39,925 nucleotides of DNA from positions 1-39,925 of the forward strand of contig NZ_LZRD01000045.1 in NCBI RefSeq assembly GCF_001687325.1, in the 5' to 3' direction. Source of the stretch: Streptomyces sp. PTY087I2 (GTDB lineage: Bacteria; Actinomycetota; Actinomycetes; Streptomycetales; Streptomycetaceae). The translations under genes and the position numbers were made by a program. Below, one piece after another: positions 32,094 to 39,925 of the stretch. The number at the start of each line of letters is the position of its first letter. The first letter of the stretch is position 1. A model generated the notes under the pieces. It was not told where the DNA came from, searched no databases, and saw nothing but the letters and a program-made list of their open reading frames with translations.

Positions 32094-33035
32094 GTGAGTA
32101 CGCACCCCGAGATCCGCACCCTGCCCGTACCCGACGGCCTGGAGGGCGAGCGCGTCGACGCCGCCATCTCCCGGATGTTCGGTTTCTCCCGCACCAAGGC
32201 CGCCGAGCTGGCCGCCGCCGGGAAGGTCCAGGTGGACGGTTCGGTGGCCGGCAAGTCCGAGCGCGTGCACGGCGGCGCCTGGCTGGAGGTCGAGATGCCG
32301 GGGGCGCCCGCTCCCGTGCAGATCGTCGCCGAGCCCGTCGAGGGCATGGAGATCGTCCACGACGACGAGGACATCGTCGTCATCATGAAGCCGGTCGGCG
32401 TCGCCGCCCACCCCAGCCCCGGCTGGACCGGCACCACCGTCATCGGCGGCCTCGCCGCCGCCGGCTACCGGATCTCGACGTCCGGCGCCGCCGAGCGCCA
32501 GGGCATCGTGCACCGCCTCGACGTCGGCACCTCCGGCCTGATGGTCGTCGCCAAGTCCGAGCGTGCCTACACCCTGCTCAAGGCCCAGTTCCGCGACCGG
32601 GTCGTCGACAAGAAGTACCACGCCCTCGTCCAGGGCCACCCGGACCCGATGAGCGGCACCATCGACGCCCCCATCGGCCGCCACCCCAACCACGACTACA
32701 AGTGGGCGGTCACCGCCGAGGGCAAGCCGTCGGTGACCCACTACGACCTGATCGAGGCCTACCGCGCCGCCAGCCTCCTCGACATCAAGCTGGAGACCGG
32801 CCGCACCCACCAGATCCGGGTCCACATGTCCGCCCACCGCCACCCCTGCGTCGGCGACCTCACCTACGGCGCCGACCCGACGCTGGCCAAGCGCCTGGGG
32901 CTGACCCGGCAGTGGCTGCACGCCGTCCGCCTGGGCTTCGAGCACCCGGCCGACGGGCGCTGGGTGGAGTTCTCCAGCAGCTACCCGGCCGACCTCCAGC
33001 ACGCCCTCGACACCATCTCCGCGGAGAGCCAGTGA
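32094..33035 (+). CDS. rluD: RluD-family 23S rRNA pseudouridine synthase
   Basis: A 313-residue RluA/RluD-type enzyme, expected to convert uridines of 23S rRNA helix 69 (by homology) to pseudouridine. An S4 RNA-binding domain fills about residues 17-70 (ERVDAAISRMFGFSRTKAAE). The catalytic Asp143 is in HRLDVGTSGLMV. KYHALVQG, ETGRTHQIRVH and GDLTYGAD are further family motifs. GTG at 32094 is the start, apparently without SD. The stop overlaps the next gene as GTGA. The lspA-rluD order is common in bacteria. Confidence 0.92.
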   Translation: MSTHPEIRTLPVPDGLEGERVDAAISRMFGFSRTKAAELAAAGKVQVDGSVAGKSERVHGGAWLEVEMPGAPAPVQIVAEPVEGMEIVHDDEDIVVIMKPVGVAAHPSPGWTGTTVIGGLAAAGYRISTSGAAERQGIVHRLDVGTSGLMVVAKSERAYTLLKAQFRDRVVDKKYHALVQGHPDPMSGTIDAPIGRHPNHDYKWAVTAEGKPSVTHYDLIEAYRAASLLDIKLETGRTHQIRVHMSAHRHPCVGDLTYGADPTLAKRLGLTRQWLHAVRLGFEHPADGRWVEFSSSYPADLQHALDTISAESQ

Positions 33036-33517
33036 CCGGCGCCCCGACCCCGTACAGCACGCGCAGGGCCGTCGAGGAGAGCGACCGGGCGGCCTGCTTC
33101 CAGGTCCGCAAGGACGTCTTCGTCGGCGAGCAGAACGTGCCCGAAGAGGTGGAGTACGACGCCCACGACGCGACCGCCGTGCATGTCCTGGCCGTCGCGG
33201 CCGACGGCACCGCCCTCGGCACCGGACGGCTGCTGCACGGCGCGGACGCGGCCGGGAAGACCGGCGGCGACCTCACCGTCGGCTCCCTGGGCCGGCTCGC
33301 CGTGAGCCGTCAGGCCCGTGGCCTCGGCGTCGGCGCCGCTCTCGTACGGGCCATCGAGGACGAGGCGCGGGCGCTCGGCCTGGCCGCCGTCGACCTGCAC
33401 GCCCAGACGCACGCCCTCGGCTTCTACGAGCGGCTCGGTTACGTCGCGTACGGCCCCGAGTTTCCCGACGCGGGCATGCCGCACCGGGCCATGCGGCGGG
33501 AGATCCGCCCGGCCTGA
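33032..33517 (+). CDS. GNAT-family N-acetyltransferase (ElaA/YjcF-like)
   Basis: A 161-residue acetyl-CoA-dependent transferase. CFQVRKDVFVGEQNVP (22-37) is the start typical of the ElaA/YjcF branch. GRLAVSRQARGLGVGAALV (87-105) is motif A with the R-x2-G-x-G acetyl-CoA loop. FYERLGYVAYGPEF (131-144) is motif B. The substrate is unknown. GTG at 33032 overlaps the rluD stop (GTGA), with GGAGAG upstream, so it is translated with rluD. A hairpin follows at 33552-33577. Confidence 0.9.
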   Translation: MTGAPTPYSTRRAVEESDRAACFQVRKDVFVGEQNVPEEVEYDAHDATAVHVLAVAADGTALGTGRLLHGADAAGKTGGDLTVGSLGRLAVSRQARGLGVGAALVRAIEDEARALGLAAVDLHAQTHALGFYERLGYVAYGPEFPDAGMPHRAMRREIRPA

Positions 33518-33551
33518 GCCCGGGAAACCGGGGGGACCGGCCGGGTTCCGG

Positions 33552-33577
33552 GGGGTATCTGCGGAAACGCAGACCCC
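33552..33577 (+). terminator. GAAA-capped hairpin after the acetyltransferase gene
   Basis: TCTGCG-GAAA-CGCAGA (33558-33573) extends outward through GGGG (33552-33555) and CCCC (33574-33577) with a two-base bulge. It lies between the acetyltransferase stop and the antiporter start, suiting termination or transcript protection. Confidence 0.5.
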
Positions 33578-33649
33578 GCGTGGCAGGGTGGAATCCCTGT
33601 TCGGCCGCTCGTGACCTGCCGGACCCGCACGCTCCGGAAGGCCCCTTTC

Positions 33650-35236
33650 GTGGAACAGATGGCCCTGCTGCTCCTGCTGCTGCTCGGAGCCGTGGTCACC
33701 GTGCCGCTCGGCGACCGGCTGGGACTGCCCGCGCCGGTGCTGATGACGCTCGCGGGCATCGCGATGGCGTTCACGCCGTTCGTCCCGAACGTGGACATCC
33801 CGCCGGAGATCATCCTCCCCGCGCTGCTCCCGCCGCTGCTCTACGCCACCGTCCAGCGCACCTCCTGGCGGCAGTTCGCCGCCAACAAACGCCCGATCTT
33901 CCTGCTGGCCGTGGCCCTCGTCTTCGTCACCACGGCCGCCGTCGCCGCGGTCGCCAACTCGATCGTGCCGGGGCTGCCGATCGCCGCCGCCGTCGCGCTC
34001 GGCGCGCTCGTCGCCCCGCCCGACCCGGTCGCGGCGACGGCCGTCGCGGGCTCGGTGGGGCTGCCGCGCCGGCTGGTGTCGATCCTGGAGGGCGAGGGGC
34101 TCTTCAACGACGTCACCGCCATCGTGCTCTACCACGTGGCCATCGCCGCCGCCGTCAGCGGCACCTTCTCGCTCCCCGAGGCCTTCGGGCTGCTGGTCCT
34201 CTCCGCCGTCGTCGCGGTCGCCGTCGGCCTTGCCATCGGCTGGCTCACCATCAAGCTGATGAACCTGCTCGGCGACGCCACGCTCCAGGTCGGCCTGACC
34301 CTGCTGGTGCCCTTCGTCGCCTACGTCCTCGCGGAGGAGCTGGAGGGCTCCGGCGTGCTGGCCGTTCTGACCGTCGCGCTGTTCCTCGCCGAGCACACCG
34401 CCGACGCCGACGACGTGCTGGGCCGGCTCACCGGACGTACCTTCTGGGACATCGTCGACACCCTCGTCACCGGTGTCGCCTTCGGGCTGATCGGCCTGGA
34501 GCTGCACACCGTGTTCGGCACCGCCGACGGGCACGCCCTGGAGATGGTCGGCTGGGGGCTCGCGATCGTCGCCGTCGTCGTCGGCGTACGGCTGCTGTGG
34601 CTGCTGCCCGCGACCTGGCTGGCCAAGCGGCTGCACACCCGGCGGGACGTCAGCGAGGAGATCCCCACCAGCTGGCGGGAGACCGTCGTGATGTGGTGGG
34701 CCGGGATGCGCGGGGTGGCCTCCGTCGCCCTGGCGCTGGCGATCCCGCTGGAGACCGACGACGGGCAGCCGTTCCCCGGCCGCGACGAGATCATCTTCAT
34801 CGCGTTCGCCGTGATCATGGCCACCCTGGTCTTCCAGGGGCTCACCCTGCCCTGGCTGGTGCGCAAGCTGAAGGTCCGGGCCGACACCGCCGCCGAGGAG
34901 GCCCTGGAACGGGACCTCGCGATCCGGGCCGCCAAGGCCGCCAAGTACCGGCTCAAGGAGATCCAGGAGGTCGAGGAGTTCCCCGAGGAGGTCGTGGAGC
35001 GGCTTCAGCGCGCCGCGTACGACATCGGCGCCCGGATCAGCCCCGACATGATCGACGAGGAACGGCGCGAGGCCTACGCCCAGCGGGCGAAGCGCTTCAA
35101 GGCGATCAGCCGGGTCCAGCGCGAGATGATGTCGGCCGCCCGCCACGAGGTGCTCTCCGCGCGCAGCGAGCCCGGCTCCGACCCGGAGGTCGTGGACCGG
35201 GTGCTGCGGTATCTGGACTTCCGCTCGCTGCGGTGA
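33650..35236 (+). CDS. CPA1-family Na+(K+)/H+ antiporter (NhaP/NHE-like)
   Basis: A 528-residue membrane antiporter exchanging cations for protons. GTG at 33650 is preferred, with GGAAGG nine bases upstream, since the membrane domain begins at once; a GTG at 33611 would add 13 residues with no good SD. About twelve helices occupy residues 1-400. APPDPVAATAV with Asp125 and EGLFNDVTAIVL with Asn153-Asp154 hold the ion-binding residues of CPA1 transporters. WAGMRGVASVALALAIP is another signature. A charged helical cytosolic tail of about 110 residues follows (roughly 417-528). It converges with the MscS gene, 12 bases apart. Confidence 0.92.
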   Translation: MEQMALLLLLLLGAVVTVPLGDRLGLPAPVLMTLAGIAMAFTPFVPNVDIPPEIILPALLPPLLYATVQRTSWRQFAANKRPIFLLAVALVFVTTAAVAAVANSIVPGLPIAAAVALGALVAPPDPVAATAVAGSVGLPRRLVSILEGEGLFNDVTAIVLYHVAIAAAVSGTFSLPEAFGLLVLSAVVAVAVGLAIGWLTIKLMNLLGDATLQVGLTLLVPFVAYVLAEELEGSGVLAVLTVALFLAEHTADADDVLGRLTGRTFWDIVDTLVTGVAFGLIGLELHTVFGTADGHALEMVGWGLAIVAVVVGVRLLWLLPATWLAKRLHTRRDVSEEIPTSWRETVVMWWAGMRGVASVALALAIPLETDDGQPFPGRDEIIFIAFAVIMATLVFQGLTLPWLVRKLKVRADTAAEEALERDLAIRAAKAAKYRLKEIQEVEEFPEEVVERLQRAAYDIGARISPDMIDEERREAYAQRAKRFKAISRVQREMMSAARHEVLSARSEPGSDPEVVDRVLRYLDFRSLR

Positions 35237-35248
35237 ACCCCGGGGCCT

Positions 35249-36403
35249 TCAGCCCCGCCCCGTGCGCGGGGCCTTGGAGTCGTCCCGGTCGGAGGGCGGG
35301 GCGGAGCCGTTGCGGCCCGCCCGGCCCGCCTTCGCTCCCGTCAGATCCGCCCACTGCTCGCCCGGCGGCAGTGCGGCGGGCGCGGTGGCGATCCGCGGCA
35401 GCGCGTACGGATGGTGATCGCGCAGCCAGCCGATCAGCTGCTCGCGCACCGCGCAGCGCACCGTCCAGATGTCGTCCGCGTCCTTCGCCGTCACCACTGC
35501 CCGCACCTGGATCGTGGACGGCGTCGTGTCCGTGACCGCCAGCGACCAGTCCCGGCCGTCCCAGGCGGCGATGTCACCGAGGATCTCCCGCAGCTTCTCG
35601 CGCATCGCGGCGACCGGGGCGGAGTGGTCGAGGTGGAAGAAGACCGTGCCGGTCATCTGCACCCCGCCGCGCGACCAGTTCTCGAACGGCTGGCTCGTGA
35701 AGTACGAGACCGGCATCGTGATCCGCCGCTCGTCCCAGGTCCGTACCGCCAGGAACGTCAGGGTGATCTCGTCGATCGTGCCCCACTCGCCGTCCACCAC
35801 CACGGTGTCGCCGATCCGCACCATGTCGCCGAACGCGATCTGGAGCCCGGCGAAGAGATTGCCCAGCGTCGACTGGGCGGCGACGCCCGCGACGATGCCG
35901 AGCAGACCGGCCGAGGCCAGCATCGACGTGCCGACCGCCCGCATCGGCGGGAACGTCAGCAGCATCGCGGCGATCGCCACCACCGTCACGACCGCTATGA
36001 CGACCCGCTGGATCAGCGTCACCTGCGTCCGGACCCGGCGGACCCGGGCCGGATCGCGGGTGGCCGTGGCGTACCGGGCGTAACTGGCCTCCACGACCGT
36101 CGCCGCGATCCGCACCACCAGCCAGGCCGACGCGCCGATCAGCACCAGCGTCAGGATCTGGCCGATGCCGGCCCGGTGCTCCCACACCCAGTCGATCCGC
36201 GTCTGGCGGTAACTGCCGCGCAGCAACGCCGTGATGACCACCACCTGCAACGGCGGACGGCAGCGCCGCAGCAGCCCCCACAACGGGGTCTCGTGGTGCC
36301 GGCTGTCGGCCCGCCGCAGCAGCAGGTCGACCAGCCAGCCGATCAGCAGAGTGACCACCACGGAACCGCCGATGACGATCAGCGGGCGCAGCACGCTCTC
36401 CAT
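35249..36403 (-). CDS. MscS-family mechanosensitive channel
   Basis: A 384-residue channel protein. Four membrane segments can be seen (about 5-29, 78-106, 130-152 and the pore helix 155-190). The pore and following strand, GIVAGVAAQSTLGNLFAG and FGDMVRIGDTVVVDG, match the MscS core, and GTIDEITLTFLAVRTWD continues the beta domain. The C-terminal 50 residues are Pro/Arg/Gly-rich and variable. Such channels relieve osmotic pressure. ATG at 36403 has GGGAGGA seven bases upstream. Two small GC hairpins (35242-35256 and 35257-35272) lie at its 3' end and may end both convergent transcripts. Confidence 0.93.
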   Translation of the reverse strand: MESVLRPLIVIGGSVVVTLLIGWLVDLLLRRADSRHHETPLWGLLRRCRPPLQVVVITALLRGSYRQTRIDWVWEHRAGIGQILTLVLIGASAWLVVRIAATVVEASYARYATATRDPARVRRVRTQVTLIQRVVIAVVTVVAIAAMLLTFPPMRAVGTSMLASAGLLGIVAGVAAQSTLGNLFAGLQIAFGDMVRIGDTVVVDGEWGTIDEITLTFLAVRTWDERRITMPVSYFTSQPFENWSRGGVQMTGTVFFHLDHSAPVAAMREKLREILGDIAAWDGRDWSLAVTDTTPSTIQVRAVVTAKDADDIWTVRCAVREQLIGWLRDHHPYALPRIATAPAALPPGEQWADLTGAKAGRAGRNGSAPPSDRDDSKAPRTGRG

Positions 36404-36465
36404 TCGCTCGTCCTCCCAGCCGTTGAGCGGCCCGTCAGAGGGTGCGCAATGGCACCATGGGGCCC

Positions 36466-37035
36466 ATGAACATCATGCTTTTCCACTCGACGTACGGGCT
36501 CACGCCCGCCGTGCACGCCGCGGCCGCGCGCCTCAAGGACGCCGGCCATGAGGTGCGCGTGCCCGATCTGTTCGAGGGGCACACCTTCGGCACGGTGGAA
36601 GAGGGCATGGCCTACAAGGACCAGGTCGGCAAGGACGAACTGCTCAAGCGCGCCGTGCTGGCCGCCGCCCCCTACTCGGACCAGGGGCTCGTCTACGCCG
36701 GCTTCTCCCTCGGCGCGGCGACCGCGCAGACCCTGGCGCTCGGCGACGCCAAGGCGAAGGGGCTGCTGCTGTTCCACGGCACCTCGGACATCGCCGAGAA
36801 CGCCACGGTGGACGAGCTCCCCGTCCAGCTGCATGTCGCGGACCCGGATCCCTTCGAGTCCCACGACTGGCTGAACAGCTGGTACCTCCAGATGCAGCGC
36901 ACCGGCGCGGATGTGGAGATCTACCGCTACCCCGGGGCCGGGCACCTGTTCACCGACCCCGATCTGCACGACTACGACCGGGCGGCCGCCGAGCAGACCT
37001 GGAAGGTCGCGCTCGGCTTCCTGGCCACCCTGTAG
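36466..37035 (+). CDS. Dienelactone hydrolase-like alpha/beta hydrolase
   Basis: A 189-residue alpha/beta hydrolase. The N-terminal MNIMLFHSTYGLTP and EVRVPDLFEG are typical of the dienelactone hydrolase family. The nucleophile is Ser81 in GFSLG (G-x-S-x-G), whereas the classical enzyme has Cys. Asp127 or Asp129 (ADPDPFE) and His160 (GAGHLF) complete the expected triad. The true substrate is unknown. ATG at 36466 is chosen because homologous proteins begin at this point; in-frame ATG codons at 36442 (MRNG) and 36457 (MGPMNIM) are possible, and no strong SD is present. It is divergent from the MscS gene and convergent with phoD. Confidence 0.88.
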   Translation: MNIMLFHSTYGLTPAVHAAAARLKDAGHEVRVPDLFEGHTFGTVEEGMAYKDQVGKDELLKRAVLAAAPYSDQGLVYAGFSLGAATAQTLALGDAKAKGLLLFHGTSDIAENATVDELPVQLHVADPDPFESHDWLNSWYLQMQRTGADVEIYRYPGAGHLFTDPDLHDYDRAAAEQTWKVALGFLATL

Positions 37036-37051
37036 AAGCGATCCGGCCCGC

Positions 37052-38722
37052 TCAGCGCACCGGGCGGTCGGCCCGCTCGACGCGCTGGGTGCCCCGGCGG
37101 GTGCGGTAGGAGCGGGTCCAGGCGGTGGTGGCCGCACGGTCCGTCTTGTCGGACAGCGTGTAGTAGTCCATCTGCGCCCGCTCGGCGGTGACGTCCAGCA
37201 CCCCGTAGCCGTGGGCGTCCATGTCGACCCACTTCACATGGCGGTTGGCCGCCCGCACGGCCGCCGCCGCGACCACGGACACGGTCCCCGGCGCGACCCG
37301 CAGGATGTCGTCGAGGTTGTCGGAGGTGACCGACGTGACGACGAACTCCGTGGCGGCCGACGCCGACAGCGGATACGTGGCCGCCTTCACGGGTACGTCG
37401 TTGGCCCAGGCCATATGGATGTCGCCGGTCAGGAACACCGTGTCGGCGACGCCCCGGTCCCGCAGATGCGCGATCAGCTCCCTGCGGTCGTCGGTGTAGC
37501 CGTCCCACTGGTCGACGTTGACCGCCAGGCCCTCCTTCGGCAGCCCCAGCAGACCGGCCAGCGGCTCCAGCAGATGCGCGGGCAGCGCGCCGAAGGCGAC
37601 CGGCGAGATCATCACCGAGGTGCCGACCAGCTTCCAGGACGCGTCCGACCCGGCCAGCCCCGACTTCAGCCAGTCCAGCTGGGCCCGGCCGGTGATCGTC
37701 CGCTCCGGATCGTCCACCGCCCCGCTGCCGACCGACGCCTGCTCGGAGCGGAAGCTGCGCAGATCCAGCAGATGGAGCTCGGCGAGCCGCCCGAACCGCA
37801 GCCGCCGGTAGACGGTCCCCGCGGTGGAGGCGCGCACCGGCATCCACTCGAAGTACGCCTGTTTGGCCGCCGCCACCCGCTGCTCCCAGGCCCCCTCCGC
37901 GCCCGGCGTGTGGTTCTGCGCACCGCCCGACCAGGCGTCGTTGGCGAACTCGTGGTCGTCCCAGATCGCGATCACCGGGTGCGCCGCGTGCAGCGCCTGG
38001 AGATCGGCGTCGGTCTTGTAGTTCCCGTGCCGGGTGCGGTAGTCGGCGAGGTCCAGGATCTCGTGGGCGGGCCGGTGCGCGCGCAGCGTGGTGCCCCGGG
38101 TGCCGTACTCGCCGGTTCCGTACTCGTAGAGGTAGTCGCCCAGATGCACGACCGCGTCCAGGTCGGGCCGGGCGGCGAGATGCCGGTACGCGGAGAACCA
38201 GCCGGCCTCCCAGTTGGCGCAGGAGACCACGCCGAACCGGATGCCGGGCACGGCGGCGTCGGTGGCGGGCGCGGTGCGGGTGCGGCCGACGGGGGAGACC
38301 ACGCCGTCGGCGGTGTCGTCGCCCGCCGTGAAGCGGAACCAGTACGCGGTGGCCGGCCGCAGCCCTCGGACGTCGGCCTTCACGGTGTGGTCGGACGCGG
38401 CCGACGCGATCGTCGTGCCGGTCGCGGATATCCGGGTGAACTCCCGGTCCTCGGCGACCTCCCAGCGCACCGGGGTGTCCGCACCGATCCCCGAGCCGGG
38501 CTCCGCTCCGGGCTCGGGGGTGACACGGGTCCACAGCAGGACGCCGTCGGGCAGCGGGTCACCGGAGGCGACGCCGTGCAGGAAGGCGGGGGCCCCGGCG
38601 GCCCGGGCGGGGGCCGCGGAGGTGACGGAAGCGGTGGCGAGCACGGGGACGGCGGCGGCGCTCGCGGCGGCGGCCCGTACGACGGTGCGGCGGCTCGGCG
38701 AGGAAAGGTGTCGACTGGTCAC
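37052..38722 (-). CDS. phoD: Tat-exported PhoD-type alkaline phosphatase/phosphodiesterase
   Basis: A 556-residue secreted metallo-phosphoesterase. A twin-arginine signal lies at the N-terminus (Arg11-Arg12 in PSRRTVVR), followed by an Ala-rich hydrophobic stretch and cleavage near residue 42. An N-terminal PhoD domain (about 45-145) precedes the metallophosphatase domain. HLGDYLYEYG, WDDHEFANDAW and LTGDIHMAW carry the Asp, His and Asn ligands for the iron/calcium centre of PhoD. It releases phosphate from organic esters outside the cell. GTG at 38722 has no evident SD, but TAGGGT (38736-38731 on the - strand) is a good -10 eight bases before it, so the mRNA may be almost leaderless. Two GTTCGCC elements upstream resemble PHO-box units but are spaced 12 bases rather than 11. 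Confidence 0.93.
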   Translation of the reverse strand: MTSRHLSSPSRRTVVRAAAASAAAVPVLATASVTSAAPARAAGAPAFLHGVASGDPLPDGVLLWTRVTPEPGAEPGSGIGADTPVRWEVAEDREFTRISATGTTIASAASDHTVKADVRGLRPATAYWFRFTAGDDTADGVVSPVGRTRTAPATDAAVPGIRFGVVSCANWEAGWFSAYRHLAARPDLDAVVHLGDYLYEYGTGEYGTRGTTLRAHRPAHEILDLADYRTRHGNYKTDADLQALHAAHPVIAIWDDHEFANDAWSGGAQNHTPGAEGAWEQRVAAAKQAYFEWMPVRASTAGTVYRRLRFGRLAELHLLDLRSFRSEQASVGSGAVDDPERTITGRAQLDWLKSGLAGSDASWKLVGTSVMISPVAFGALPAHLLEPLAGLLGLPKEGLAVNVDQWDGYTDDRRELIAHLRDRGVADTVFLTGDIHMAWANDVPVKAATYPLSASAATEFVVTSVTSDNLDDILRVAPGTVSVVAAAAVRAANRHVKWVDMDAHGYGVLDVTAERAQMDYYTLSDKTDRAATTAWTRSYRTRRGTQRVERADRPVR

Positions 38723-38752
38723 GGCCGATCACCCTACGGGCGCGTACGGCGA

Positions 38753-38787
38753 ACGGGCGGGCGAACAGAGGAAGTTCGCCCGCCCGT
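38753..38787 (-). terminator. 14-bp hairpin between the DsbA-like gene and phoD
   Basis: Arms at 38753-38766 and 38774-38787 are perfect complements around AGAGGAA. It sits 71 bases beyond the stop of the DsbA-like gene and 31 bases before phoD, so it probably ends the former and isolates the latter. Confidence 0.7.
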
Positions 38788-38857
38788 CGGGAAACGGTCG
38801 CCGGCCGGTGGCCCGGCGGACCCCGGAGCGACCGGAGGCCGCCGGGGTCCGGAGGCG

Positions 38858-39673
38858 TTACGCCTTGAGCGCCTTGTCGATGGCCTTGGTGAATTCGTCG
38901 GCCGTCATCGGGGCGTTCTCGCTGCCCTCGGCCGTGATCTTCTTGTCGTCCATCTTCAGCGTCGGCGTGCCCTGCACCCCGCTCTTGTCGAAGGTCTTGG
39001 ACATCTTCATCGCCCAGGCGTCGTACGTGCCGTCCTCGACGTTCTTCTGGAAGTCCTTGTTCCCCTTCAGCGCGTCCACGGAGTTCGCGACCTCGATCAG
39101 GTAGCTGTCCTTGGCGAACTTGTCGTCGCTCTCCTCGGGGTGGAACTCCGCCGAGTACAGCGCGGCCTTGTACTCCAGGAAGGCCTCGGGGCTCACGTCC
39201 AGCGCCGCGCCGAGCGCGCTCAGGGCGTTCTTGGAGCCCTCGCCGTTGTCGGTGTTGTCGATGAAGGTCGCGCCGATGTACTTGACCTTGTACTTGCCGG
39301 CCTCGACGTCCTTCGAGACGGTCTCGCCGACGCCCTGCTCGAACGTGGCGCAGACCGGGCAGCGCGAGTCCTCGTACAGCTCCAGGGTCTTCTTCGCACT
39401 CGACTTGCCGACGACCACCGTGGTGCCGTCCTTGCCCGAGGTGTTCTTCGGGGCGGTGACGTTCTTCGCGTCGGCGGCCGCCTCCCAGGCGTCCGGCTTG
39501 TTCAGCTGCATCACGCCGTAGCTGATGCCGCCGACCACGGCGAGGGCGGCGACGACCGAGACCGCCACGACGATCTGCTTGCGGGCCTTGTCCTTCTTCG
39601 CCTGGCGCTCGCGCTCGGCACGCAGCCGCTCGCGGGCCGCCGCCTTGTTCGCCTGGCTGTTGCGCTTGCTCAT
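38858..39673 (-). CDS. Membrane-anchored DsbA-like thiol-disulfide protein
   Basis: A 271-residue protein with a highly charged cytosolic N-terminus (1-32, Arg/Lys/Glu/Ala), one membrane anchor (about 33-53) and an extracytoplasmic thioredoxin-like domain. The active site is Cys105-Pro-Val-Cys108 in DSRCPVC, and VQGTPTL has the cis-proline loop. The helical insertion between them is typical of the DsbA/thioredoxin-4 family. It probably oxidises or isomerises disulfides of exported proteins. ATG at 39673 has GGAGAAA about six bases upstream. A gene for a further small protein ends 66 bases upstream on the same strand. Confidence 0.92.
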   Translation of the reverse strand: MSKRNSQANKAAARERLRAERERQAKKDKARKQIVVAVSVVAALAVVGGISYGVMQLNKPDAWEAAADAKNVTAPKNTSGKDGTTVVVGKSSAKKTLELYEDSRCPVCATFEQGVGETVSKDVEAGKYKVKYIGATFIDNTDNGEGSKNALSALGAALDVSPEAFLEYKAALYSAEFHPEESDDKFAKDSYLIEVANSVDALKGNKDFQKNVEDGTYDAWAMKMSKTFDKSGVQGTPTLKMDDKKITAEGSENAPMTADEFTKAIDKALKA

Positions 39674-39738
39674 GTTCGTTTCTCCGTGCGTACGTGTGTG
39701 GGGAGTGGGCCTGCCGTTCGGCGCGTGTCGCCGTGCCC

Positions 39739-39924
39739 TCAGGCAGCGGCGTACGTCGCGAGCGGCGGGCCCCTGCGTCCCAGACCATGCACGAGGAAGC
39801 GGGCGGTCAGCGGCGGGTGCGGACGCCCGGCGGGCCGGGAGCGGCGGGCCGCGGCCCGCACCCCCGCGCGGACCACGGCGACCGCGGTCAGCAGCGGCCG
39901 GAACGCCAGCAGGGCCGCCGTGCG
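39739..39924 (-). CDS. C-terminal fragment of an unidentified protein (start outside window)
   Basis: The - strand frame enters from the right edge and stops with TGA at 39741-39739, giving 61 residues. Third positions are almost all G or C for most of its length, which supports coding. The visible part starts with a hydrophobic, Ala/Leu/Val-rich stretch, then becomes Arg/Pro-rich and ends PPLATYAAA. I do not recognise it. It could be the end of a small membrane protein. Confidence 0.4.
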   Translation of the reverse strand, partial: RTAALLAFRPLLTAVAVVRAGVRAAARRSRPAGRPHPPLTARFLVHGLGRRGPPLATYAAA

Positions 39925-39925
39925 C

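Overview
The window looks like chromosomal DNA of a Streptomyces or a very close relative. It is GC-rich with a strong G/C preference at third codon positions. GTG (and one TTG) start codons are frequent, and neighbouring genes often overlap by ATGA or GTGA. Typical actinobacterial families are present (DUF3040, SAV_6107-type HEPN, SepG/YggT, a long Gln-rich DivIVA, a lysine-rich TraR/DksA protein, a type-2 IleRS). The gene order from the MoxR/DUF58/transglutaminase operon through the division and cell wall (dcw) cluster to ileS, lspA, rluD and phoD matches the arrangement known around ftsZ in Streptomyces.

Layout. Bases 1-163 hold the end of an unrecognised gene. From 348 to 2435 lie three + strand genes: HEPN protein, SAM methyltransferase and DUF3040 membrane protein. 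A convergent terminator zone (2436-2724) separates them from a - strand operon, moxR-DUF58-tgpA (7549 to 2725). A - strand beta-carbonic anhydrase follows (8365 to 7802). A 430-base divergent region then leads into the dcw cluster on the + strand: rsmH, ftsL, ftsI, murE, murF, mraY, murD, ftsW, murG, ftsQ, ftsZ, pgeF (ylmD), ylmE, sepF, sepG, divIVA (8796-26661). No mraZ is visible at its head. After a strong terminator and a palindromic intergenic repeat comes ileS on the - strand with a T-box leader. The + strand then carries a histone-like TraR/DksA zinc-finger protein, lspA, rluD, a GNAT acetyltransferase and a CPA1 cation/proton antiporter. A - strand MscS channel, a + strand dienelactone hydrolase-like gene, a - strand Tat-exported PhoD phosphatase and a - strand DsbA-like membrane-anchored thioredoxin follow. 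The last bases hold the end of another - strand gene.

How the genes work together. murE, murF, murD, mraY and murG build lipid II from UDP-MurNAc-L-Ala. FtsW (SEDS glycosyltransferase) and FtsI (transpeptidase) polymerise and crosslink it at the septum, with FtsL and FtsQ as the membrane regulators. FtsZ, SepF and SepG form and anchor the Z-ring, while DivIVA directs tip growth. The many start/stop overlaps imply translational coupling through most of the cluster. The ftsQ-ftsZ gap is promoter-rich, which fits the developmental up-regulation of ftsZ known in Streptomyces.

Most of the window is conserved core genome, and I see no CRISPR array, prophage, insertion sequence or biosynthetic cluster. 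The points most worth a second look are small. They are a 14-codon ORF wedged between rsmH and ftsL, an IleRS whose HIGH motif reads GAHH, an SD-sequestering T-box ahead of ileS, twin GNRA-capped hairpins between sepF and sepG, palindromes in the ftsZ promoter region, and a DksA-like protein with a missing zinc ligand.
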